Assembly (NCBI GenBank): GCA_003153075.1
Contig: PMBW01000196.1
Span: 1 to 15,919, forward strand
DNA from: Dehalococcoidia bacterium
GTDB taxonomy: Bacteria > Chloroflexota > Dehalococcoidia > Dehalococcoidales > Fen-1064
DNA: 15,919 nucleotides
Direction: 5' to 3'
Shown here: positions 7,616-15,004 of the stretch, piece by piece
How positions within the stretch are numbered: position 1 is the first letter of the stretch
How the letters are laid out: the number at the start of each line of letters is the position of its first letter
Program-made: the position numbers and the translations under genes
The notes under the pieces: model-generated
Database searches by the model: none
Seen by the model: only the letters and a program-made list of their open reading frames with translations
Told to the model about the DNA's origin: nothing

Positions 7616-7740
7616 TCCCTCACTTTACGATTAACAGGAAATTATTAATAAGCGTACAAATCCCGATATTCAGGAGATAATTTTTAATTCGGAGAATATA
7701 TTTATAAATAATCACTAGATCAATATAAAAAGGAGTGGCT

Positions 7741-9603
7741 ATGAAAAAAGGATTTATATGGTTCCTGTTAACTTGTCTCCTGGTGACATCATTGGTTCTA
7801 GCCTCATGCTCTCAAACGACAACAACCAGTACCCCCCCGCCCCAAACTACAACATCGACAACAACGACGTTAACTACGACTAAAACCACTACCACGACTT
7901 TACCTACCGTTACCACCACAAAGCCTACGGTCGCCAAGAATTTTTGGGATAGTCTTGGCACACCGCAATATGGCGGTACAATCACTGCCAGATCAGGACA
8001 AGATATTAATACTCTGGACCCGGCGCTTGAAGGATTCAATATTACTATATTGTCCGGTTGGATGGAGAGGTTGTTTATTGACAATTGGACTACTGATCCA
8101 TCGGTATTTAATTATGGTATTACCTTCCGGCCTTATAACTTTATGACAGGCGAACTCGCGCAAAGTTGGGAATTCACTGATCCTAGCACATTTACCGTTC
8201 ATCTTCGCCAGGGAATTCACTGGCAAAATATTTCGCCGGCAAATGGCCGGGAATTTGTCGCCAGTGATGTAGTGGCACATTATACCAGGTGGTACGACCC
8301 TAAAATCGGGTACAACAAATATCCGCCGCATGCAACATCCAACTATTTTGCCAATTTGACATCTTTAACCGCACCCGATAAGTACACTGTGGTTTTCAAG
8401 TGGAGTTCAACAAATCCAGAGTGGGTCTATGAATGCGTAATGCTTAGCGGCACTTCGGAAAATGATATAGAGTGCCCCGAAGCAGTGGCATTGTGGGGAG
8501 ACGTAGGTGACTGGCATCATGCAATCGGCACCGGACCATTTATTTTAAATGATTATGTTTCCGGTAGTTCAGCTACATTGGTTAAAAATCCTAATTACTG
8601 GGGATACGACGAACGATATCCGAAAAATCAGCTTCCTTATGTGGATAAGATATCTTATCTCATCATACCTGACAACGCCACGGCATTGGCGGGAATACGC
8701 ACAGGCAAGATCGACAATGTGGATGGAGCTACGCTTAATGCAGCGAATGACATGCGTAAAACTAATCCCGAGATAGTGCAAGCGACTGTTCCTGCAGGTA
8801 GCGGCCAGTGCATTGATCCGAGGGTAGATGTAGCGCCATATAATGACATCAGAGTCCGCCAGGCCATGCAATTGGCAATAAACCTGCCGGAAATGGCTAA
8901 AAATTATTATCTTGGGTCGGTTCCAGCAACTCCGGACACATTAACCTCCCAGTATATGACAGGGTGGGGATTCCCGTACGAACAATGGCCGCAAGATCTA
9001 AAAGACGAATTTACCTACAATCCCACGAAGGCCAAGCAACTCCTGGCATCGGCTGGTTTTCCCAGCGGGTTTAAAACCAGTATTATTGTTGATACCGGTT
9101 TTGACATGGACATGTTAACAATTGTAAAATCCTACTTCGCGGCTGTCGGCATCGACATGGCTATCCAGACATTGCCATTGGCCAGCTGGAACTCTTTTGT
9201 CTCTTCCGGGCATAAGCAAGATGCACTTGCTGGAGCCTCCGCAGGAAATCTGGCGAAAACTACGGAACCATTGTCTCAGATTGGTAAATTTATTACCACT
9301 AATGCCACCAACTATTGGATGTTATCCGATCCTGTTTACGATGCCTTCCTTACACAGGCCAGAAACGGTAATACTGTTGATGACGTGAAAAAAGCAGTCA
9401 AAGATGCAAACGAGTATCTTTTGCGAAAACACGTGCCCATCTCCTTGCTGCTGCCAATGACTTTCAGCCTGACTCAGCCATGGCTCAAGGGTTATAACGG
9501 CCAAAACAATGCGTTTACCGGAAGCTTTGGACCCAGTTGCCTTGGCTTCTACGGAGCTCGTTTCTGGATTGACCAAAACCTGAAGAAGTCTTTGGGAAAA
9601 TAA
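7741..9603 (+). CDS. ABC transporter solute-binding lipoprotein, peptide/nickel type (SBP_bac_5), full length
   Basis: ATG 7741 is preferred over the in-frame GTG 7735, because that GTG overlaps the AGGAG ribosome site; the product is then 620 residues. The lipoprotein signal is residues 1-23 with lipobox LASC and Cys23. Residues 24-66 are a Thr-dominated linker that probably spaces the domain from the membrane or cell wall. The binding domain starts at NFWDSLGTPQYGG (67-79) and carries PANGREF, WHHAIGTGPF and YWGYDERYP. The C-terminus PWLKGYNGQ...YGARFWIDQ is shared with the protein at 12151. It is extracytoplasmic and membrane-anchored, presumably feeding an ABC importer encoded elsewhere. 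It is the first gene of the plus-strand arm and ends in two stops (TAATAA) before a hairpin. The ligand is unknown; linkage to reductase and hydrolase genes suggests a small organic or glycoside rather than peptides, which is inference. Confidence 0.95.
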   Translation: MKKGFIWFLLTCLLVTSLVLASCSQTTTTSTPPPQTTTSTTTTLTTTKTTTTTLPTVTTTKPTVAKNFWDSLGTPQYGGTITARSGQDINTLDPALEGFNITILSGWMERLFIDNWTTDPSVFNYGITFRPYNFMTGELAQSWEFTDPSTFTVHLRQGIHWQNISPANGREFVASDVVAHYTRWYDPKIGYNKYPPHATSNYFANLTSLTAPDKYTVVFKWSSTNPEWVYECVMLSGTSENDIECPEAVALWGDVGDWHHAIGTGPFILNDYVSGSSATLVKNPNYWGYDERYPKNQLPYVDKISYLIIPDNATALAGIRTGKIDNVDGATLNAANDMRKTNPEIVQATVPAGSGQCIDPRVDVAPYNDIRVRQAMQLAINLPEMAKNYYLGSVPATPDTLTSQYMTGWGFPYEQWPQDLKDEFTYNPTKAKQLLASAGFPSGFKTSIIVDTGFDMDMLTIVKSYFAAVGIDMAIQTLPLASWNSFVSSGHKQDALAGASAGNLAKTTEPLSQIGKFITTNATNYWMLSDPVYDAFLTQARNGNTVDDVKKAVKDANEYLLRKHVPISLLLPMTFSLTQPWLKGYNGQNNAFTGSFGPSCLGFYGARFWIDQNLKKSLGK

Positions 9604-9641
9604 TAACAAGCATAAATTAATCGTTCGCTATCAGTAAAAAA

Positions 9642-9673
9642 CAGGAGGGCGGAGCCGAAAGCCCGCCTTCCTG
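9642..9673. terminator. Strong GC-rich hairpin after the lipoprotein gene
   Basis: The arms CAGGAGGGCGG (9642-9652) and CCGCCTTCCTG (9663-9673) pair over 11 bp with one G-T wobble position and a 10-nt loop. It begins 38 bp after the stop at 9603. The T-tract needed for intrinsic termination lies on the minus-strand side (six A on the plus strand just before the stem). The downstream plus-strand side has only a late, interrupted run (CTACTATTTTT, about 9683-9693). It may act in both directions, more strongly against antisense transcription. Confidence 0.65.
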
Positions 9674-9846
9674 AATATTCTGCTACTATTTTTAGCGGCA
9701 TTGAATTAAGATTTTCTTGTCAGGCACTTTAGAGTATAAAACAATGATTGCACATAAGTCGTTGATAATCGTTAGTTATCTCAAATAGTCAATATGAAAA
9801 AGAATGTATTGAATTCTGAAATTTGCCGTGAATACGGAGTTTAAAC

Positions 9847-10512
9847 ATGAAGTCAGCGAATTTGGAAGAAGCCATAAATACTCTCGGGGAAAAAATCTCG
9901 AAACTGGAAATAAGACTCAGTGCCAGTGAAGATATTGAAGCGATAAAAAAATTACAAAATGCCTATGGATATTATCTCGAGCACTGGCAAGAAGAGGAAA
10001 TATTAGGGCTCTTTAGTCATGATGATGAAGCAGCCGTGGAGATCAATGATTTCGGTTTATTTAGAGGATGGGAAGAAATTAAAAATTGTTACCGGTTTGA
10101 AGACCATTATCCTGAATATCCGGGCTTAAAAAAAGCTCCCGGCGAATACTTACACATATTGATGCCAATTGCCGGCATTATCGATCTGAACCGGAACGGT
10201 AAAACAGCAAAAGGAAGGTGGTATGGATTCTTCCTCGGCGCCCAGCGTAAACATGGTGCCCTCAGGGCAATGATCGCGTGCGGAATTTGGGAGAATGAGT
10301 TTGTGAAGGAAGCTGGGATTTGGAAAATTTTCAAGGTCTTCTGGAACGATATTATCAGTAGTCCCCTTGACGAAGGTTGGGTAAAGACTCCAGCGCTGCT
10401 GAATCCAAAACACAAGGACGCACATGCACCTGGGCCTGATACGCATTTTAATATGTACCCATCGGGCTATATCTTTCCGTACCATTATAAAAATCCAGTT
10501 ACTGGAAAGTAA
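9847..10512 (+). CDS. NTF2/SnoaL-like family protein, copy B
   Basis: This 221-residue paralogue aligns without gaps to copy A (4576-5241) at 171/221 identities. Divergence is concentrated in residues 4-28 and in a loop at 112-119. The core residues 28-50, 81-109 and 121-137 and the C-terminal tail are nearly invariant, as expected if both remain functional. Tyr40, His46, His103 and KGRWYGFF are kept. ATG 9847 follows CGGAG at a normal distance. The gene lies 243 bp after the lipoprotein gene, beyond the hairpin, and 86 bp before the GH51 gene, so it may start its own transcript. The fold is shared by small dehydratases, isomerases and ligand-binding proteins. A role on the same class of substrate as copy A is likely, but the reaction is not established. 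Confidence 0.87.
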   Translation: MKSANLEEAINTLGEKISKLEIRLSASEDIEAIKKLQNAYGYYLEHWQEEEILGLFSHDDEAAVEINDFGLFRGWEEIKNCYRFEDHYPEYPGLKKAPGEYLHILMPIAGIIDLNRNGKTAKGRWYGFFLGAQRKHGALRAMIACGIWENEFVKEAGIWKIFKVFWNDIISSPLDEGWVKTPALLNPKHKDAHAPGPDTHFNMYPSGYIFPYHYKNPVTGK

Positions 10513-10598
10513 AATTATAAGTTGATTTATTCATTATCTTGGATAAGGATCACCCGGATTGGGTTTAGAAGATTTATTCCCGGAAATGGAGTATTTTT

Positions 10599-12074
10599 AT
10601 GAACCACATAAAAATTGACCCCGAACGCATTTTATGTAGTATAGACAGAAATATCTTTGGTGGATATCTGGAGAAGGGTATTTACAATGGTATTTATTCC
10701 CCTGATTCTCCTGTGGCCGACCGGGATGGGTTACGAACCGATGTGCTTCAAGCTCTTAAACGGATGAACCAGCCAAACATCAGGTTCGGTGGCAATTTCT
10801 TTTCGGGTTACCGCTGGATAGATGGAGTTGGACCCCGGCAGGAGCGTGTATCCCGGCATGATTTAGCCTGGAACTCGATAGTATCAAACCAGTTTGGGAC
10901 TAATGAATTTATCGGGTTTTGCCGCAAATTGGGGGCCGAACCGTATATGAACGTTAATTGCGGCGATGGCGATATGCGCGAAGCCGGTGATTGGTTAGAG
11001 TATTGCAACGGCACCGGTAATTCAGCTCTAGCCAATTTACGGCGTTTACATGGTTATCAACAACCGCATAAGGTCAAATACTGGAGCATCGGTAATGAGG
11101 TTGATGGCCCTTGGCAAATAGGTTATAAAACTCCCCAAGAATATGCTCGCGCTGCTACTGAGTTTGCCAAGGTAATGAAATGGGTGGATCCGGATATCCA
11201 ATTGGTTGCTTCGGCAGTATCTTTATGGGAAAACAATCCATATAATTATAAAACTGAGTGGATTGAGCGCACTCGACTAATACTGGAACAAGCCGGGAAC
11301 CACATTGATTACCTGGCTCTCCACTGCTACGCTCATTTACACATTGATGATCCGTTTGAAACCTATATGGCGTATGCCGCCGACCTGAACGAACGTCTGA
11401 GCGCTTATGAGGGATTGATTAAGGCGGTTAGTCTGGAAAGGGGCATTAAGCATAATATCGGCATCGCAGTGGATGAATGGGCGGTAATGCGTTTTAATTT
11501 TCGTCAAAAGATGATCCTTAATCTGGAAGATACCCTGGTTACTGCTCAGTATTTAAATTCCTTTATCCGCCATGCTTCTTCGGTTCGAATAGCTAATTTC
11601 CCGCTCATGCTCTGGTCGATAGGAATAAACCTGGCAAGACAGGTTGACTCTGTACTGCTTGAATCAACCTTCTACCCGTTTGAACTCTATAGCCGTACCT
11701 GCGGTAGCGTTGTTCTGGATGTAGACTGGTTTGGGGATACCTTTTCCGGTACATATTTAAATCATGAATTTAAAGGTATCCGAACACTCGATGTTGCTGC
11801 TACGATGGATGAGGCAAGAAAACAGCTGGTTGTCTACATAATTAATCAGAGTAAGGATAATGCGTTGGAAACCACGCTATCCTTGACTAGCGGTGAATTT
11901 TCCGGGGAAGTCAAGGCATCCGTAATCAATGGGCCCGATATTAAAGCCGAGAACACAGATGAAAATCCGAACTGCGTTGTCACACGAGAGAAGATTCTTC
12001 GGGCATCCGGTAAATCAATGAATTTTACCTTTGAACCTCACTCAGTAACCGCGCTGGAGTGCGCCATTAGTTAG
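10599..12074 (+). CDS. GH51-type alpha-L-arabinofuranosidase-like glycoside hydrolase
   Basis: This 491-residue protein has no signal peptide and is therefore probably intracellular, as usual for GH51. GGAG lies about 8 nt before ATG 10599. Family landmarks run in order: F20-G-G-Y-L-E (GH51 has IYGHFLEH), IRFGGNFFSGYRWIDGVGP (61-79), HDLAWNS (87-93), NQFGTNEF (97-104), WSIGNEVDGPWQIG (162-175), LHCYAHL (241-247) and VDEW (291-294). E167 in GNE is the expected acid/base and E293 in DEW the expected nucleophile, so both catalytic residues are present. A beta-sandwich tail follows from about residue 380. Known members release terminal arabinofuranosyl units from oligosaccharides or plant glycosides with retention of configuration. 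Its position between an NTF2-like gene and a binding-protein gene suggests trimming of an imported glycoside; that is inference. Exact sugar specificity is not readable. Confidence 0.88.
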   Translation: MNHIKIDPERILCSIDRNIFGGYLEKGIYNGIYSPDSPVADRDGLRTDVLQALKRMNQPNIRFGGNFFSGYRWIDGVGPRQERVSRHDLAWNSIVSNQFGTNEFIGFCRKLGAEPYMNVNCGDGDMREAGDWLEYCNGTGNSALANLRRLHGYQQPHKVKYWSIGNEVDGPWQIGYKTPQEYARAATEFAKVMKWVDPDIQLVASAVSLWENNPYNYKTEWIERTRLILEQAGNHIDYLALHCYAHLHIDDPFETYMAYAADLNERLSAYEGLIKAVSLERGIKHNIGIAVDEWAVMRFNFRQKMILNLEDTLVTAQYLNSFIRHASSVRIANFPLMLWSIGINLARQVDSVLLESTFYPFELYSRTCGSVVLDVDWFGDTFSGTYLNHEFKGIRTLDVAATMDEARKQLVVYIINQSKDNALETTLSLTSGEFSGEVKASVINGPDIKAENTDENPNCVVTREKILRASGKSMNFTFEPHSVTALECAIS

Positions 12075-12110
12075 AGTACATCTTAAGAAAATGATAAATA
12101 ACTTACTCTA

Positions 12111-12131
12111 TTGGTATTTACAAAATACCAA
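12111..12131. promoter_or_regulatory. Perfect inverted repeat upstream of the third binding-protein gene
   Basis: The arms TTGGTATTT and AAATACCAA (9 bp, perfect) flank a 3-nt centre. It lies 37 bp after the GH51 stop and 20 bp before ATG 12151. It has no trailing T-run and its stem is AT-rich, so it looks more like an operator than a terminator. A weak hairpin affecting translation is also possible. Confidence 0.35.
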
Positions 12132-12150
12132 CTTATGAAAATTAAAAAGC

Positions 12151-13863
12151 ATGGGAACTATTATGGAAAAAGAAGCAGCTGAAACTAATAATTGGTGGGA
12201 TAAGTTGGGTGATCCGCAATACGGGGGTGTAATCAATATTCGGGCCAACAGGAATATTGAAAATTTCGATCCCTATTATGCGGAGTCACTAACGAGCATC
12301 TACGGTGGTTGGATGGAAAGACTGATCACTGATGATTGGACATTGGATCCAACCGTATGGGACTATAAAATGGCATGGCATCCATCCAAGTACATGAAAG
12401 GCCAACTGGCGACAAGCTGGGAATTTCCGGAGCCCGGCACTCATATCGTCCATCTCCGAAAAGGAGTTTATTGGCAAAACATACCGCCTGCAAACGGCCG
12501 GGAATTCATTGCTGATGACGTAGTATTTCACTATAATCGCCTGTGCGGTTTAGGAGGCGGATTTACTAACCCTAGCCCTTATCGCGTCGAGGATGCTTTT
12601 CAGGAGCTGATATCGGTAACGGCGCTCGACAGGTACACAGTCGTTTTTAAATGGAAAGCAGCTAATCCGGAATTCATCATGGAAACGCTGCATGGAGTTA
12701 TGCAGCGGCAATGTTTTGAGAACCCCGAAGCAGTACAAAAATGGAGAGATGTCAGTGATTGGCATCACGCTATTGGCACCGGGCCGTTTATTTTAAAAGA
12801 TTTTGGATCTCTTAATTCAGCAACTCTTGTCAAAAACCCGGATTATTGGGGATACGATGAACGCTACCCGCAAAATAAACTCCCATATGTAAATGCCATA
12901 AAGTATTTCATAATCCCCGACGATAACATCGCTTTGGACGCCATGCGCGCTGGTAAGATTGACCTGATACCCAGTGTATCATTTAAACAGGCGCAGGCAA
13001 TGCAAAAAACGAACCCTGAAATTTTGCAGATTGGAAATCCGACAATGCAGGCGATTACCATCCAGCCAAGGTACGATCAAGCTCCATTCAACGATATAAG
13101 GGTTCGGAAAGCAATGCAAATGGCGATAGATCTGCCGGCGATTGCTAAAGACTACTACCATGGCATTGTTGAACCATATCCGTCTGCGGTATTGTCAAAC
13201 TACTTTTCGAAGGCAATGAAAGGGTGGGGATTTCCATACGAGGAATGGCCGCAAGACCTGAAGGACGAGTATGCATTTAATCCCGCTGCGGCCAAACAGC
13301 TTCTAGCAGATGCCGGTTTTCCGAAGGGATTGAAAACTAATATCGTGGTTGACACTGCAGCAGATATGCAACTCTTTAAAATAGTTAAGGGTTACTTTAC
13401 TGATATTGGGATTGAAATGGAAGTGCGCCCCATGGAATCTGCTGCCTGTACGGCTTTTATGGAAGCCCGTCAGCATGATCAATTGGTATATCGTCCTTAC
13501 GGACCGCTTGGTCATACCTATGCGCCATTCCAGGCCATTACCCGGTTACATACTCGTAATCCAAGTAACTGGGCGATGGTTAGCGACCCAGTTATTGACG
13601 CTTTTTACCCTAAGGCATTGGCAACTACCAGTGAAAATGATTTGAAACAAATTGTCAGGGATATGAACGAGTATGTTGCCAGGCAGCATTTCGCAGTATC
13701 GCTTCTCAAACCGATGGAGTATTCCCTTTACCAACCTTGGCTTAAAGGTTATAATGGCCAAATACATTCGGTATGGATGGGTGTTGGCGGCCCGAGCAGG
13801 TTAAGTTTTTACGGAGCTCGATTCTGGATAGACCAGAGACTCAAGCAGAGCATCGGACAATAG
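12151..13863 (+). CDS. SBP_bac_5-type solute-binding protein lacking a signal peptide
   Basis: The protein is 570 residues from ATG 12151, or 566 from ATG 12163. Neither start has a convincing Shine-Dalgarno, though 12163 has GGGA seven bases upstream. The sequence enters the mature domain almost at once (NNWWDKLGDPQYGG), at the point where the two sister proteins end their Thr-rich linkers. No hydrophobic N-terminal segment or lipobox precedes it: an in-frame ATG at 12091 is closed by TGA at 12136. The body is intact and includes PPANGREF, WHHAIGTGPF, DYWGYDERYPQNKLPY and the C-terminal PWLKGYNGQ...GARFWIDQ. Members normally act outside the membrane, so this copy is either stranded in the cytoplasm, a recent truncation, or exported by an unseen route. 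The intact 560-codon frame argues against long-standing decay. It is 76 bp downstream of the GH51 gene and possibly co-transcribed. Confidence 0.88.
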   Translation: MGTIMEKEAAETNNWWDKLGDPQYGGVINIRANRNIENFDPYYAESLTSIYGGWMERLITDDWTLDPTVWDYKMAWHPSKYMKGQLATSWEFPEPGTHIVHLRKGVYWQNIPPANGREFIADDVVFHYNRLCGLGGGFTNPSPYRVEDAFQELISVTALDRYTVVFKWKAANPEFIMETLHGVMQRQCFENPEAVQKWRDVSDWHHAIGTGPFILKDFGSLNSATLVKNPDYWGYDERYPQNKLPYVNAIKYFIIPDDNIALDAMRAGKIDLIPSVSFKQAQAMQKTNPEILQIGNPTMQAITIQPRYDQAPFNDIRVRKAMQMAIDLPAIAKDYYHGIVEPYPSAVLSNYFSKAMKGWGFPYEEWPQDLKDEYAFNPAAAKQLLADAGFPKGLKTNIVVDTAADMQLFKIVKGYFTDIGIEMEVRPMESAACTAFMEARQHDQLVYRPYGPLGHTYAPFQAITRLHTRNPSNWAMVSDPVIDAFYPKALATTSENDLKQIVRDMNEYVARQHFAVSLLKPMEYSLYQPWLKGYNGQIHSVWMGVGGPSRLSFYGARFWIDQRLKQSIGQ

Positions 13864-13911
13864 TAGTCCGCTCAGGAAAGATCAAACAGGAAACATTTTA
13901 AGTTTCAATCA

Positions 13912-13952
13912 CGTAAAGAGGAAAACACTAAAAATCAGATGCTCACTTTACG
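13912..13952. repeat. Inverted repeat upstream of the racemase/decarboxylase-like gene
   Basis: CGTAAAG (13912-13918) and CTTTACG (13946-13952) are perfect 7-bp arms around a 27-nt loop. AAAGAGG is also repeated directly next to each arm. The element lies between the third binding-protein gene and ATG 14015. It could be a loose hairpin or paired binding sites; short arms leave chance as an option. Confidence 0.25.
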
Positions 13953-14014
13953 AAAGAGGTTTTCAGATCCGCCTAAGATTTAATTTATAGATTGATTAAG
14001 GAAAAAGGAGATGT

Positions 14015-14788
14015 ATGATGAATATGCAGTTTGATACTCAGATGAGGGCAACCTGGGGTTGGAGGGGCGTATTAGGTTTTATTAGTCCGGCAGTTTCTTT
14101 ATCATTCGGCGCGGAATATGCCTACAAATTCGGTCTTTTAGGGCTGGGCATGATGGAAGTAACTTTGGGCCTGGTCAACGTAACTGATGATAATATGACA
14201 AGAGTTTTACCCGGTCTCGAAAGTGCGGCCAAAACACTGTCTGATCAGGGCGCTCAGTTTGTTTGTCTAAACGGCCCGCCTGCTACTCTGGTTGAGGGAT
14301 TTGACCATAATCAACAATTAAAAAAGCGTTTGCAAGAAATTACCAAATTACCATCTACCACAGCACTGCTGGCCGCGGTCGACGCATTCAATTCGCTCGG
14401 TGTAAAAAAACTGATTGTTGTTGAGCCGGGCTCCAGCGATGGTCTGGATATATGGGTAAAACGCGAAAAAAAATTCTTCGAAGATAATGGCTTCAAGGTT
14501 GTTAACACCAGATCCGCGCGTTCGAAGACGACCACTCTCGGTAAAGCGAAATTACCGATGAATTTACCCTACGATCTCGCCAAAGAAGCAATGCTCGAAA
14601 CACCTGAAGCTGAAGGTATCTATATTGCTTGTGGTGTATGGGGAGGCCCGCCTGTAGTGCAATGCTTAGAAGCTGAGTTTGGAAAACCGGTTATTATCGA
14701 TGATGTAACCAGTATCTGGGCCGGACTGAAGACCCTGAATATCAGACTACCTGTGAAAGGGCTGGGAAAACTCTTTGAAACGCTATAA
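14015..14788 (+). CDS. Arylmalonate decarboxylase-like protein of the Asp/Glu racemase superfamily
   Basis: This is a 257-residue protein with AAGGAG before overlapping starts ATG 14015 and 14018. From memory of Bordetella arylmalonate decarboxylase (AMDase), the line V82-V-C-L-N-G87-P-P-A-T aligns with the AMDase segment around Gly74. A201-G-I-Y-I-A-C206-G fits the segment around its catalytic Cys188, with the following ...FGKPVIIDDVTSIWAGLK in register. Racemases and maleate isomerase in this superfamily use two cysteines, one from each half. Here only C206 fits a catalytic position, as in AMDase; C84 is off register. The AMDase oxyanion-hole residues after Gly74 (Thr-Ser) are replaced by Pro-Pro, so activity may differ. 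It is cytosolic. It follows the third binding-protein gene by 151 bp and converges with the flavoprotein at the right edge. Substrate is unknown; decarboxylation or racemisation of an acid intermediate would fit the setting. Confidence 0.78.
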   Translation: MMNMQFDTQMRATWGWRGVLGFISPAVSLSFGAEYAYKFGLLGLGMMEVTLGLVNVTDDNMTRVLPGLESAAKTLSDQGAQFVCLNGPPATLVEGFDHNQQLKKRLQEITKLPSTTALLAAVDAFNSLGVKKLIVVEPGSSDGLDIWVKREKKFFEDNGFKVVNTRSARSKTTTLGKAKLPMNLPYDLAKEAMLETPEAEGIYIACGVWGGPPVVQCLEAEFGKPVIIDDVTSIWAGLKTLNIRLPVKGLGKLFETL

Positions 14789-14893
14789 CTAGAAGAAAAA
14801 AGCGGGTAGGCGTACGCATAATATATTTAGTCTATGCCATCTGAAAAATAATGACATGTGATTCTGACTTTCATACTAGCATGGCCATATCAA

Positions 14894-14923
14894 CCTGAAC
14901 GAGCCTTTCAAAGACCCTTCAGG
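14894..14923. terminator. Weak hairpin between convergent genes
   Basis: CCTGAA (14894-14899) and TTCAGG (14918-14923) pair across 18 nt that contain a small CTT/AAG inner pairing. It sits between the convergent stops at 14788 and 15005 but has no adjacent T-run on either strand, so termination is only a possibility. Confidence 0.25.
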
Positions 14924-15004
14924 ATTTCTGGTGTGATCAGGGAATTATAGTTTTTTCGAACTCCGGTAATCACCTGAAAACGGCTGTATTATTTTTGCGT
15001 TTCG

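Larger units (their letters stand above)
7257..7740. promoter_or_regulatory. Divergent intergenic control region between the flavoprotein and binding-protein operons
   Basis: This is 484 bp of mostly AT-rich sequence between divergent genes at 7256 (minus) and 7741 (plus). It holds the leader duplicate (7306-7430), an operator-like inverted repeat (7492-7521), and a -35/-10 pair for the plus-strand gene (7587-7615). A perfect short palindrome AGAATATTCT sits at 7308-7317. No coding gene is visible. Confidence 0.7.

Noticed and set aside
7735..7740. GTG start for the lipoprotein two codons upstream of ATG 7741
   Set aside because: The GTG is part of the AGGAG ribosome site; ATG 7741 gives an N-terminus matching the sister lipoprotein.
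7812..8084. Val-rich minus-strand frame opposite the Thr-rich linker
   Set aside because: Repetitive Thr codons read antisense give Val runs; it is a composition artefact inside a well-supported gene.
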